From positions 2,501-66,500 of the forward strand of contig JAAZHX010000075.1 of assembly GCA_012510495.1 (NCBI GenBank): DNA of 64,000 nucleotides, in the 5' to 3' direction. The position numbers were made by a program, and so were the translations under genes. The notes under the pieces are model-generated. The model had not been told where the DNA came from and ran no database searches. It saw only the letters and a program-made list of their open reading frames with translations. Positions 7,951 to 16,455 of this stretch are shown here, in pieces. Every line of letters starts with the position of its first letter. Within the stretch, counting starts at the first letter, position 1. This stretch comes from Smithella sp. (GTDB lineage: Bacteria; Desulfobacterota; Syntrophia; Syntrophales; Smithellaceae).

Positions 7951-8109
7951 GCTTCGCCTCCACTATTTTTTAAAAGGCTTGCATTCTGAAGAAAACCAGT
8001 TAATCTTTTTAAAAACATGGCTCTGTGACAGCCATCCGGCGGAGAAAAGTTTCGGGGAGACTGAATCAGAGGGTAACCATCCGGAAAATCAGGCGGCAGG
8101 AGATAAACA

Positions 8110-8691
8110 ATGAATATCAATGAGTTTCGTACACCGGAAAATGATGTCCATGAGATATTTCTTCATCGCTGGTCCCCCCGGGCAATGTCCGGCGGAGACG
8201 TCGATGAGGCAACGCTCCTGACGCTTTTTGAGGCGGCGCGCTGGGCGCCTTCCTCGAACAATAACCAGCCCTGGCGGTTTATTTACGCGCGCCGGAACAC
8301 GCCGCGCTGGGAGGTTTTCTTTGAACTGCTGGCGGAGGGTAACCGGGTGTGGGTGAAAAACGCCGCCGTTCTGATTGCCGTGATATCTAAAACATCGTTT
8401 GATTCCGGAAAACCCGCGCGAACGCATTCCTATGATGCGGGCGCCGCGTGGGTCAGCCTGGCCCTGCAGGGGTCGCTGAAAAATCTGGTGGTTCACGGCA
8501 TGCAGGGATTTGACTACGACAAAGCCAGAGAAGCGCTGCAAGTGCCCGATGGCTACACGGTGGAGGCGATGATTGCCGTCGGCCAACCCGGGAAGAAAGA
8601 GGACCTTCCTGATTATCTTCAGGCGCGGGAGTTTCCTTCGCCGCGAAAAAAACTGGATGAAATCGTGATGCAAGAGGTTTTTAAAAAGTAG
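8110..8691 (+). CDS. Nitroreductase-family FMN oxidoreductase
   Basis: A 193-residue protein of the nitroreductase fold, normally a homodimeric flavoprotein reducing nitro compounds, quinones or enones with NAD(P)H. The FMN phosphate-binding start HRWSPRAMSG near residue 19 and the family motif AARWAPSSNNNQPWRFIYA near residue 42 are clear. DAGAAWVSLALQG near residue 112 lies in the dimer-interface helix, and MIAVGQPGKKEDLP closes the flavin site. AGGAG precedes the ATG. The gene stands alone; the physiological substrate is unknown. Confidence 0.88.
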   Translation: MNINEFRTPENDVHEIFLHRWSPRAMSGGDVDEATLLTLFEAARWAPSSNNNQPWRFIYARRNTPRWEVFFELLAEGNRVWVKNAAVLIAVISKTSFDSGKPARTHSYDAGAAWVSLALQGSLKNLVVHGMQGFDYDKAREALQVPDGYTVEAMIAVGQPGKKEDLPDYLQAREFPSPRKKLDEIVMQEVFKK

Positions 8692-8710
8692 CGGCACAGA
8701 TAGGGGCATC

Positions 8711-9027
8711 ATGAAAGAAACAGGGGGAATTTTACTGATTGTATGGGTTTTGCTGTGGTTTTCGTCTGTGTCGGATTCGCGGCCAATGAAACCGGCAGGG
8801 ACGGCCGGTTTGTCGCCTATGACGACGGGACTGTCTTGGATACCGGCGCCGGCCTGATGCGGGCGGATAAAGACAACGGAGCCGATCTTCACTGGGCCGC
8901 CGCCAAGTCTTTCTGTGAAAGTTTTAACGCGGGCGGTTACACGGTGCCGACGAAGAACGAACCGGCGGGATTGTACGACGGCTCGCGCCGCGACGTCCGC
9001 GTTCTTCCGGTGCGTTCCCGCCGGTAG
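8711..9027 (+). pseudogene. Broken Lcl/DUF1566-domain secreted protein gene
   Basis: Reading from the ATG at 8711 gives a signal-peptide-like start (MKETGGILLIVW) that runs off into a wrong frame. A shift into the frame from 8743 restores GFAVVFVCVGFAANETGRDG, a signal peptide and cleavage region, then the DUF1566 pattern DDGTVLDTGAGLMRADKDNG, W..AKSFCESFNAGGYTVPT and PAGLYDG. The normal domain continues well beyond this, but here the frame ends shortly afterwards in Arg-rich sequence. One frameshift plus loss of the C-terminal part make this a relic. Family members are exported proteins of unclear function. Confidence 0.6.
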
Positions 9028-9042
9028 CGCGTCAAAACAACA

Positions 9043-9888
9043 TCAGAAATGGACCACCGCTTTCAGGGGGACGGGCGGGTAGATCTGTCCGTGCACGGGA
9101 GGCATGGAATTATAGACCCAGTCGATTTCCAGCGTTCCCAGCCGGATGCCCCGGCGGCGGGTATAGCCCTGGAATACTCCTCGGACCAGAACATCTTCCA
9201 TTTGCATTGTCAGCCCGAAGATCGCCATCGTTTTCCCCGCTTCCAGCCGCTTCAGTTCCTGACCGAACGCGCCGGGATGAAAAGCCAGACGGTTTTCATC
9301 GCAGGCCTGGCATTGGATGACGGGGATGACAACCGGATATTCATCGTCGTCAATGAACGATAAAAATTTAAGAGAATCCAGGCGGTCGAACAGGTTTTTC
9401 CCGAATGGCGAAAGCGCCTTCGCTCCGGCGTTTTGCGCGGCGGCACCTTTCGCGATTCTGGTCAGAATCGCCGACGCCGCGATGGAGGCCAGCGGCAGCG
9501 GCGCTCCTTCCGTTGTTTCCTTCAGCTCCAGATAGTGGACCGTGTTGATTCCGAAATACGTATTGTAGCGGAACATCGGTTGTTGATTGTATATTTCGTA
9601 TTCCGGTCCTTCTTTTTTCAAATGGGTCCAGAGGGCTTTCCCTCGCCAGACTTTTTTATCCAGCGTCAGAATGGCAAAGCCGGTTTTTCGGTTCTGCTGC
9701 AGATAGTTTTTGCTCACCCCTTTGCAGAACTCGCCGATGATCATCTGCGTCGGTGTGGAGGCCATGACCGAGGTCAGAAGCGACAGGTGCGGCAGGCCGT
9801 CAGACGTCACGGTCGCGATGATGCCGACTTTCTCCGACGGCGCGAAGGCCGTCATGTCCGATTCGGAAAAACGATTTTTGATGGTCAT
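9043..9888 (-). CDS. Pyridoxamine 5'-phosphate oxidase-like flavin-binding protein
   Basis: A 281-residue protein whose first 130 residues match the split-barrel FMN-binding fold (VGIIATVTSDGLPHLSLLTSVMAST, then MIIGEFCKGVSKNYLQQN, with KTGFAILTLDKKVWRG). The C-terminal half has a second barrel-like stretch (YPVVIPVIQCQAC near residue 185) and no motif I recognise. It starts 24 bases after the end of the glycyl-radical activase on the same strand and AAAGGAAA precedes its ATG, so it is probably in that operon. It may supply reducing power or detoxify for the pathway, but the role is not evident from sequence. Confidence 0.7.
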   Translation of the reverse strand: MTIKNRFSESDMTAFAPSEKVGIIATVTSDGLPHLSLLTSVMASTPTQMIIGEFCKGVSKNYLQQNRKTGFAILTLDKKVWRGKALWTHLKKEGPEYEIYNQQPMFRYNTYFGINTVHYLELKETTEGAPLPLASIAASAILTRIAKGAAAQNAGAKALSPFGKNLFDRLDSLKFLSFIDDDEYPVVIPVIQCQACDENRLAFHPGAFGQELKRLEAGKTMAIFGLTMQMEDVLVRGVFQGYTRRRGIRLGTLEIDWVYNSMPPVHGQIYPPVPLKAVVHF

Positions 9889-9912
9889 GCGCTTTTTCCT
9901 TTCCCTTAGAAA

Positions 9913-10941
9913 TCAGCCGACGCAGGCCGGATGGCGTTTGTTCAGTTTCTCCGGCGGTTTTTTGGACTCCGCGCCTTTCGCCAGTCTTGTCGCTCCGCTC
10001 CAGCAGACGTTCGTCTCCGGTGCCGCGTCTTTCGCGACGTTTGTCAGATTTTCCATGAGCGACTTTTCCACGGGTTGTGCCTCGGCAAATGCCCAGTTGA
10101 GTCCCAGCCGTTTGTATTTGTCCCGGCACAAATGGTTGAAAGCGCACAGCTCCCAGCGGTCAACCGCTCCCTCCAGATTTTCGCGGATGAACCGGCCGAT
10201 GCCCGTGATGTTTCCGGGGGTGTCGGTTGCGCCCGGGATAACGGGGGTTCTGATCCACAGCGTTTTCGGATATGGGTGGGTTTTTTTGAAGCGCGCTGCG
10301 AAGACGGCGTTGTCCAGAATTTTCGCGTTGTCCGCTCCCGTGAATCTTTTGTGTTTTTCCGGATCGATTTCCTTGAGATCATACAGGAGGACATCGACAT
10401 ACGGAAAAAGGACGGCCAGTGTTTTTTGAGGCGCCTGCCCGCAGGTGTCCAGGGCCGTTGAAATGCCATTGGCTCTCAGCTCTTTCAGAAGGGGCAGACA
10501 GAATTCATGCTGCAGAGCCGCCTCTCCGCCGGACAGCGTCACGCCGCCGCCGGACTCGTCGAAGTAAACACGATCCTTGACCAGTTCACGGACAAGATCC
10601 GGCACATTCCATTTTTTGCCCAGAAGCTCCATGGCGGTTGTGGGGCATTCTTCCGTGCACAGGCCGCAGCCGGTGCAGAGCCGCCGGTTGATGACGATGC
10701 CGTCGGGCGTCTTCTCCAGTGCTTTTTCCGGGCAGGTTTCCACGCAGAGGCCGCATCCGATGCAGCTTGCTTTGAGCCACTGAATCTGGGGCTTTGGGCT
10801 GATGCTTTCGGGATTGTGGCACCACAGGCAGCCGAGCGGGCACCCCTTGAAAAAAACGCTCGTGCGGATGCCGGGTCCATCCTCCGTGGACATGCGGAGA
10901 ATTTGCAGAATACGGCCCTGTTTTGCTTCGACGCGCTTCAT
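9913..10941 (-). CDS. Glycyl-radical enzyme activating enzyme (radical SAM)
   Basis: A 342-residue radical SAM activase. The SAM-cluster motif GCPLGCLWCHNPES (CX3CX2C) is near residue 34. A ferredoxin-like insert follows with two further cluster motifs, CIGCGLCVETCP near residue 60 and CTGCGLCTEECP near residue 89, as in activases of the decarboxylase, dehydratase and arylsuccinate-synthase groups rather than the short pyruvate formate-lyase activase. GGGVTLSGGEAALQ near residue 132 is the SAM-binding GGE region. It installs the glycyl radical on the enzyme encoded 12 bases upstream (10954-13464). The C-terminus has an unusual tail of about 45 residues rich in Lys and Ala, with no known domain. 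Confidence 0.92.
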   Translation of the reverse strand: MKRVEAKQGRILQILRMSTEDGPGIRTSVFFKGCPLGCLWCHNPESISPKPQIQWLKASCIGCGLCVETCPEKALEKTPDGIVINRRLCTGCGLCTEECPTTAMELLGKKWNVPDLVRELVKDRVYFDESGGGVTLSGGEAALQHEFCLPLLKELRANGISTALDTCGQAPQKTLAVLFPYVDVLLYDLKEIDPEKHKRFTGADNAKILDNAVFAARFKKTHPYPKTLWIRTPVIPGATDTPGNITGIGRFIRENLEGAVDRWELCAFNHLCRDKYKRLGLNWAFAEAQPVEKSLMENLTNVAKDAAPETNVCWSGATRLAKGAESKKPPEKLNKRHPACVG

Positions 10942-10953
10942 CGCTTGTCTGCC

Positions 10954-13464
10954 TTAAAATTGCTGGTGACTGACCCGTTCAATGACCTCATTTTGCAGCT
11001 CTCTTCCCACCGTCGTGAAATAGGCGTTGTAGCCAGTGATTCGCACCAGGAGATGACGGTAGTTTTCGGGATGGTCCTGCGCGTCTTTCAGCATGTCGGA
11101 ATCCAGCATGTTGATCTGCAGTGCGGTCCCGCCGTTTCTGGCATAGCCTTTCAGATACGCCTTGAATTTATCCTTGTGGACCGGATCCCGGAGAATCGAC
11201 GGATTGAACGTAATAGTGTGGCTGGCGCCGTTCGGCAGGAGGTTCAGATAGTCCAGCCAATCACCCCGTCCGTCCTGCGCTTTTCCGCCCAGCGCCTTTC
11301 CGACCGAATTGGCGTTGGCGGTTGGCCCTTTGGTGTCCGCTCCGTTGGAAGGGCAGATGGCGTTGGAAAGGAACTGGCCCTTGGTTCGTCCGTCGGCGCT
11401 TGCCGCCATAATGTAGCCGTCGCCCGCCCAGTAGTTCCAGCTGAGCATTCCCGGGCGATACCTGCGCCCGGTGGAGACGGTCCGGTGCCGCCACGTTTCG
11501 TCACACCAGAGCCGCATGACGCGCAAGGCGAGCGCGTCCGCTTCGTCGTCGTCGCGGCCGTACTTGGGGGCGCGGTTTTTGGCCATGGCCTGGAGCACTT
11601 CGTGCCCCTCCCAGTTGGCCCGAAGCGCTTCCGCCAGTTCGGGCAGCGTACAGACTTTTTTATCGAAGACCAGATGCTTGATGGCGAGGAGCGAGTCCAC
11701 GGTGGTCGCGTAGGTTACGGCTTCGAGCGTGGTAAAGCTGATTTCGGCGCCGCCCTGCGTGACATCCAGACCCTTTTCGGCGCAGCCTGCGACCATGCAG
11801 GAAAGATAAGGTGTGGGGAAAAAGCGGGCGCGGATGGATTCGGACGTTTCGTACAGCTCGACACATTTTCGAATGATATACCGCGTCTGGACAGCGTACG
11901 CTTCCCAGAACTTGTCCCAGGTTTTCAAAGACGCGGCGTCCGGCGTTTTGGGGCCGTTCTGCCGGATAGCTTCCGTTTTTCCGGTCATGGGGTCATAAAA
12001 GGGCAGGAGATCTTTTCCGCCCGTGAGCGCCAGCTCGACGGCTTTGAGCAAATTGAGGTTGTTGTCCACGGTTCCGGAGCGGTCATTTCCGACCATGGTG
12101 TTCTCCAGACACCCGACGGGCGCATATTCGTGGATATTGCCCTCGTGGATCAGGTGCGCCAGCCCCGCTTTTTTGGCTTCCAGCATCATGCCGGCCATGG
12201 AACGTTCGTCGAAATTCAGCAAAAAAGGCGCGCCCTGGCTGGATTCGATCATGTCCACGATTTTGTCGTACAACGCTTCGGGACTGTTTTGGTGCAGCCG
12301 CACGTTCGGCTTGGGCTCCAGGATGGGCGACATTTCATCGATCACTTCCAGCATGGCGTAGGTCAGATCATTGGTCATGTCGCGGCCGTTGGCCCCGAGG
12401 CCGGAAAGCGTGATCAGCTGGCCGAAACCGGCGGTAATACCCTGATTGCCGTTGCGGATCATGGCGTCGTATGCCGTGTTGGCGTGAACCCAGAAGCATT
12501 TCAGAATTTCCTTGGCCCAATCCCGCGGCATGCCGTTGCGTAGAGATCTTTCGTAGTACGGGTAAAGATACTGGTCCGCCCGGCCGAAGGAAACGCCCGC
12601 GCCCGGGTAGTTCTCGTCCGTCATGACCAGCATGTGGTTGAGCCAGAGCGCCTGAACGGCTTCCCAGAAATTCGTCGGGGGCTCCCACGGCACACGGGCC
12701 AGATTGGCGGTCATGGTCCGAAGCTCGGCTGCGCGGACGGCATCCGTCTCCTTTTGCGCCAGGTCTTCACACAGTAACCGGTATTTCGCGGCCAGGTCGC
12801 GCGCCATGGTGGAGGCGGTCATCATCGCCCGGAGCTGTGCGCCCTTCGGTCCGTTGCGTCCGGCATTGCCGAGGTCGTTGTATAGGGACATCAAATCCGC
12901 GTGGACGCCCTTCCAGCCTATTTGCAGCAGCCGTTCATGACCGGGGATCAGGTGGCCGCTTGTGGCGCCGGCGTTTCCGTATCCGTGATCATGGAACCAT
13001 TTCATCTTCGCCCTTGCGCCGTTTTTGCCAAAGACGAGCTTTTGCCAGGCCCTGCTTTCCTCTTTTGTAAAACACATGGACGCTTGAATATTGAACCTCG
13101 CGCCGGCGAGCAAATCCCCCGGCAGGATTTCCTGGGGGACATGGTTTACGATGGTTTCCTTCACAAACCAGGCCCGCCGCTCCACAAGAGGCCATTTCCA
13201 GAAATCCGGGTGCAGCGCCACGGGCCGTGCGGCCTGAAGATAGGAAGCGCCCAGCGTGTTGATCAGGGTATAAGTTTCCGGTACGATATAAAACGTCAGT
13301 TCATTGTAGATCACGTCCCAGGGGGTTCCGGTCGTCCAGCAGGTGAATTCGTTGTTCCAGGGGCGCTCGGTTCCCCGGAAATAATAATCGCGAAGCCATT
13401 GGATGCGGCCGGATAGCGCTTTGGGCTCTTTCAGGCGGTATTCGGTTGCCAGTGCGGTTTTCAT
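10954..13464 (-). CDS. Glycyl radical enzyme of unassigned substrate (PFL-like superfamily)
   Basis: An 836-residue protein with both hallmarks of the superfamily: the thiyl cysteine Cys452 in PVGCLEN, with the CxE pattern of eliminase and decarboxylase branches (Glu454), and the radical glycine at about residue 811 in RITGYNAYF, 26 residues from the end. The size fits PFL2-type enzymes. The N-terminal region (PWDVIYNELTFYIVPETYT) does not match pyruvate formate-lyase, and I cannot assign it to choline lyase, glycerol dehydratase, hydroxyproline dehydratase, 4-hydroxyphenylacetate decarboxylase or benzylsuccinate synthase by eye. The start at 13464 is set by GGGAGG 5-10 bases upstream; the frame stays open to 13641 without a better signal. 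It forms an operon with the activase and a flavin-binding protein. Confidence 0.9.
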   Translation of the reverse strand: MKTALATEYRLKEPKALSGRIQWLRDYYFRGTERPWNNEFTCWTTGTPWDVIYNELTFYIVPETYTLINTLGASYLQAARPVALHPDFWKWPLVERRAWFVKETIVNHVPQEILPGDLLAGARFNIQASMCFTKEESRAWQKLVFGKNGARAKMKWFHDHGYGNAGATSGHLIPGHERLLQIGWKGVHADLMSLYNDLGNAGRNGPKGAQLRAMMTASTMARDLAAKYRLLCEDLAQKETDAVRAAELRTMTANLARVPWEPPTNFWEAVQALWLNHMLVMTDENYPGAGVSFGRADQYLYPYYERSLRNGMPRDWAKEILKCFWVHANTAYDAMIRNGNQGITAGFGQLITLSGLGANGRDMTNDLTYAMLEVIDEMSPILEPKPNVRLHQNSPEALYDKIVDMIESSQGAPFLLNFDERSMAGMMLEAKKAGLAHLIHEGNIHEYAPVGCLENTMVGNDRSGTVDNNLNLLKAVELALTGGKDLLPFYDPMTGKTEAIRQNGPKTPDAASLKTWDKFWEAYAVQTRYIIRKCVELYETSESIRARFFPTPYLSCMVAGCAEKGLDVTQGGAEISFTTLEAVTYATTVDSLLAIKHLVFDKKVCTLPELAEALRANWEGHEVLQAMAKNRAPKYGRDDDEADALALRVMRLWCDETWRHRTVSTGRRYRPGMLSWNYWAGDGYIMAASADGRTKGQFLSNAICPSNGADTKGPTANANSVGKALGGKAQDGRGDWLDYLNLLPNGASHTITFNPSILRDPVHKDKFKAYLKGYARNGGTALQINMLDSDMLKDAQDHPENYRHLLVRITGYNAYFTTVGRELQNEVIERVSHQQF

Positions 13465-13612
13465 GGTTACCTCCCGGTAAAAAGATTTACACAAGCAGGT
13501 TGTCCCGCCGGGCCACTTCCCGAAAATGCTTTTCCCTGTGGTTGGAGAAAGGCCTTCATGACAAAGGACAGCTTTTGTTGCCCGGCAGGCGACATTACCC
13601 TTGCCCACGCCA

Positions 13613-13641
13613 AAATAAGTCCCTCGGCCTGTTTTTGTCAA
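13613..13641 (-). promoter_or_regulatory. Possible promoter of the glycyl radical operon
   Basis: On the minus strand TTGACA (13641-13636) is followed after 17 bases by TTATTT (13618-13613). The -35 is perfect and the -10 weak, as expected for a promoter that needs an activator. It would give a leader of about 140 bases in which I recognise no riboswitch. Confidence 0.3.
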
Positions 13642-13738
13642 GCCAAATCCTGGCCGGTGTCAGAATCTGCCCGGCGAATTTCCTTTCACAAAAGAAGGAA
13701 TGCCTCTCCGGGTTGGATGTCGCGCTGCCCCGGGCGAC

Positions 13739-13767
13739 TTGATATATTTGAAAGAACAGGCTATATA
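13739..13767 (+). promoter_or_regulatory. Sigma-70 promoter of the prmA operon
   Basis: TTGATA at 13739-13744 and TATATA at 13762-13767 are separated by 17 bases; transcription would start near 13775, about 30 bases before prmA. Confidence 0.65.
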
Positions 13768-13805
13768 AAAACCGGTTTTCACACTACAGCATTGAAGGCT
13801 GGATC

Positions 13806-14771
13806 ATGACGCAAAAAGAACCCGAAAAATGGCTGAAAATTCAAATATCGGCGCCCGTGGAAGAAATCGACGCCTTAAGCAATTTTCTGGAAGAAGCAGG
13901 GGCCCAGGGCGTTTATTCCGAGTCGCTGATGCCGCCCGGCGCCGATGATTTTCCGGAGGCCGCGGAAGTGGAAGTAATCAACGCGTTTTTCCCCGCGGAT
14001 GCGCGCAGCGAAAAACGGATGAAGGCGGTTCAAAAATATCTCAAAAGCCTTGAAGAAATTTTTCCGGATGCCGCCGCGCCCGCGCTCTCTACCGAAACCA
14101 TCACCGATCCCGACTGGGGAGAGCAGTGGAAAAAGTATTTCAAGCCGATCCGCGTGTGCAGGAATATTGTCGTCAAGCCGACTTGGGAACGATACGCGCC
14201 GGACAGCCGCGACATTGTCGTGGAAATCGATCCGGGCATGGCCTTCGGAACCGGTCAGCACGCCTCCACGCGCATGTGTATGGAAGCGATTGAGGATATT
14301 ATTCTGAAGGACCGTTCGATCGGCGAATGGAAGGTGCTCGACGCCGGATGCGGCACCGGCATTCTGGGCATTACCGCCGCCAAGCTGGGCGCGCAGGATG
14401 TGATTTGTGTGGACAATGATCCCCGGGCCACGGAAATCGCGGCGCAGAACGTGCTCATCAACGCGGTGGAAGACCGAATCAAAATCTGCAACAAAGACGC
14501 GGAACAAATGAGTCAGCCGCGCAATCTGATCGTTGCCAATTTGACGGCTAAATTACTGCTGAAGATGCGTCCGCATCTGGTGCGGCTGCTTCTGCCCGGC
14601 GGCTATCTGATTGTTTCAGGGATGATTGAGAACGACGTGCCCGCCATGGAAGAGCATTTTATGGTTGCGCCGCTGGTTCAGTATCGTCGGCTGACCGAGA
14701 AAGAATGGGTCTGCTTTGTGCTGCGCAAAGAAACAGCGGACCGTCCTGATCGCTTCCGGGCGGCAAAATAA
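13806..14771 (+). CDS. prmA: Ribosomal protein L11 methyltransferase
   Basis: A 321-residue SAM-dependent methyltransferase that methylates ribosomal protein L11. The N-terminal substrate-recognition domain (residues 8-110) contains TDPDWGEQWKKYFKPIRV, highly characteristic of PrmA. The Rossmann domain follows with DPGMAFGTGQHAST near residue 142, motif I VLDAGCGTGILGITAAKLGA near residue 177, the acidic end of strand 2 in CVDNDPRA, and the catalytic IVANLTAKLL near residue 240. It is the first gene of an apparent prmA-rsmE-RDD operon. Confidence 0.95.
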   Translation: MTQKEPEKWLKIQISAPVEEIDALSNFLEEAGAQGVYSESLMPPGADDFPEAAEVEVINAFFPADARSEKRMKAVQKYLKSLEEIFPDAAAPALSTETITDPDWGEQWKKYFKPIRVCRNIVVKPTWERYAPDSRDIVVEIDPGMAFGTGQHASTRMCMEAIEDIILKDRSIGEWKVLDAGCGTGILGITAAKLGAQDVICVDNDPRATEIAAQNVLINAVEDRIKICNKDAEQMSQPRNLIVANLTAKLLLKMRPHLVRLLLPGGYLIVSGMIENDVPAMEEHFMVAPLVQYRRLTEKEWVCFVLRKETADRPDRFRAAK

Positions 14772-14796
14772 TCTTTTTACTGGAAAGTGCCCGACG

Positions 14797-15570
14797 TTGA
14801 CGTTGCCCCGAATCTACAGTTCCGAGACGCTGCAAAACGATTCGCACTGCGCGCTTGGTGCGGATCATCTCCGGTATCTGAAGACGGTGATGCGCCTGAA
14901 GCCGGGCGACGCGATTTTGGTTTTTGACGGTTATGGACACGAGTTTGAAGCGCGCATCGAAAATTTCAGCGCGTCGGGAGTGACGGTCCGTCTCGGCGCG
15001 CCTGTTCCCCCTGTACGGAGAAAAATCCGGCTGACGCTGGCCCAGGGCATTCCAAAGGCGGGGAAAATGGACGGGATCGTCAGGACGGCCGCGGAACTGG
15101 GAACGGATGTCATCATTCCCGTGGCGGCGGCCCGTTCCGTACGAAGGCTTGAAGGGGAAAAATCGTCGGCAAAAGTCGCCCGCTGGCAAAAAATCGCCCG
15201 GGAGGCGGCGCGCTGCACGCGGAGTTCCCGCGTGACCGTGGTGGAGCCGGTATTGTCTTTTGCCGATATGCTGAAACGTGCGGATTCCGGTGCGAGGAAA
15301 CTGATTTTCTGGGAGGAAGAGAGCCGGCAAACGATTCGGGAGGTTTTATCCGATACCCGTTTTTCCGGCGCGACTCATTATTTTATTATTGTCGGACCGG
15401 AAGGCGGGCTTGCCCGGGAGGAAGTGGATCGGGCCGGGGAAAACGGCTTCATTTCCGTGAGCCTGGGCCGGCAGATTTTAAAAGTGGAAACAGCGGCGGC
15501 GGCGATTCTGTCTATCATCCAGTACGAGAAAGGCATATTCAGCGACGTCGCGAAAGGAATCGAGGTATGA
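14797..15570 (+). CDS. rsmE: 16S rRNA (uracil-1498-N3)-methyltransferase
   Basis: A 257-residue SPOUT-class methyltransferase that modifies U1498 of 16S rRNA. The PUA-like N-terminal domain (HLRYLKTVMRLKPGDAILVFDG) is followed by the knotted SAM-binding region: IPVAAARSV, then FIIVGPEGGLAREEV and the C-terminal VSLGRQILKVETAAAA. The start is not an ATG: TTG at 14797 (reading LTLPRIYS) has GGAAAG 9 bases upstream, which suits the family start MPRIY. The gene begins 25 bases after prmA. It shares an ATGA overlap with the RDD gene at 15567-15570. Confidence 0.93.
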   Translation: MTLPRIYSSETLQNDSHCALGADHLRYLKTVMRLKPGDAILVFDGYGHEFEARIENFSASGVTVRLGAPVPPVRRKIRLTLAQGIPKAGKMDGIVRTAAELGTDVIIPVAAARSVRRLEGEKSSAKVARWQKIAREAARCTRSSRVTVVEPVLSFADMLKRADSGARKLIFWEEESRQTIREVLSDTRFSGATHYFIIVGPEGGLAREEVDRAGENGFISVSLGRQILKVETAAAAILSIIQYEKGIFSDVAKGIEV

Positions 15571-16148
15571 CAACATACGCATTCGCTGGTTTCTGGCGCC
15601 GTTTCGTCGCGTATATGATCGACGGATTCATTGTCAGTGTCGTTATCATCTTTCTGGGGGTTGTGGCAGGCGTGGCTTACATTGCCGGCGCAATGTCCGG
15701 AGACGGCAGTGCGATCGTCGCCCAGATGACGGACCAGGCCAAACTGGCTTCGCTGACCGCCTGGATCTGGCTTTTGACATTTGCAGTCAATATTGCCTAC
15801 TTTACCTATTTTCACGGCTCGACCGGGTGCACACCCGGAAAAATGCTGCTGGGGCTGCAGGTTGTGTCCGTCACCGGGGAGTCGATTTCCTTCGGCACGG
15901 CTTTTTTGAGGTCGGTCGGCTATCTGGTTTCCAGCCTTGTTTTCTGCCTTGGGTATCTCTGGGTTGCGTTTGACCGGAGAAAGCAGGGCTGGCATGACAA
16001 GATTGCCGGCACGGTAGTGATCATTCGCGAATCCCGGGGAAACGAAGCCGGAATTTCGATTCCCGATTCCTCATCAGGACCGCAAAACCCCACCGGATTC
16101 GGCTGCATCCCCGTCAACGCTTCACAACCGGAAGAAAAAAAGGATTGA
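15567..16148 (+). CDS. RDD-family membrane protein
   Basis: A 193-residue inner-membrane protein of the RDD family. The first helix begins FWRRFVAYMIDGFIV, with the Arg and Asp residues that name the family; further helices are near residues 60-82 and 110-135, and the helix-connecting STGCTPGKMLLGLQVV and FDRRKQGWHDKIAGTVV are typical. The C-terminal 40 residues are polar and of low complexity. It is translationally coupled to rsmE. Some RDD proteins move ions, but no function can be read here. Confidence 0.85.
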   Translation: MTTYAFAGFWRRFVAYMIDGFIVSVVIIFLGVVAGVAYIAGAMSGDGSAIVAQMTDQAKLASLTAWIWLLTFAVNIAYFTYFHGSTGCTPGKMLLGLQVVSVTGESISFGTAFLRSVGYLVSSLVFCLGYLWVAFDRRKQGWHDKIAGTVVIIRESRGNEAGISIPDSSSGPQNPTGFGCIPVNASQPEEKKD

Positions 16149-16196
16149 TGCGCCTATTGCCCAGGGCGCGGCGGAGGCGGACGGACAAAAAATGCC

Positions 16197-16223
16197 TTGA
16201 CAAAGGGAATCAAGTTTTATAGA
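16197..16223 (+). promoter_or_regulatory. Possible promoter of tRNA-Phe
   Basis: TTGACA at 16197-16202 is followed by TATAGA at 16218-16223. The spacing is 15, shorter than ideal, but the site lies about 37 bases before the tRNA. Confidence 0.5.
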
Positions 16224-16259
16224 GGTTTTCGGCCTTTAAACAGGTTTGGCCAATCGTTC

Positions 16260-16335
16260 GGGTCGGTAGCTCAGTCGGTAGAGCATCGGACTGAAAATCC
16301 GAGTGTCGGCAGTTCAATTCTGCCCTGACCCACCA
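16260..16335 (+). tRNA. tRNA-Phe (GAA)
   Basis: A 76-base tRNA with acceptor GGGTCGG pairing with CTGACCC, discriminator A and encoded CCA. The anticodon loop ACTGAAAAT gives anticodon GAA. D-arm TAGCTCAGTCGGTAGAGCA and T-arm GCAGTTCAATTCTGC are regular. Confidence 0.96.
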
Positions 16336-16342
16336 GTAAAAT

Positions 16343-16376
16343 AAAGGGTTTAGGCGGTTTCGCTTAAACCTTTTTT
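16343..16376 (+). terminator. Intrinsic terminator of tRNA-Phe
   Basis: AAAGGGTTTA pairs with TAAACC(TTT) around a 12-base loop and is followed by six T. It starts 8 bases after the tRNA. It could also serve the kinase gene that ends at 16456 on the other strand, though the T-run there is weaker. Confidence 0.75.
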
Positions 16377-16455
16377 CTTGCCTTGTTCATTTTCTTCCCA
16401 CTCCCTCCCCACTTTTTGGTTTGGTAGTGTCAGCAAATCTTTCACGCTTTTCGAT

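Noticed and set aside
10507..12543. A 678-codon open frame on the plus strand inside the glycyl radical operon
   Set aside because: It is antisense to the activase and glycyl radical enzyme, whose motifs are unmistakable; its composition (His, Arg, Phe-rich) is that of a frame opened by GC-rich codons.
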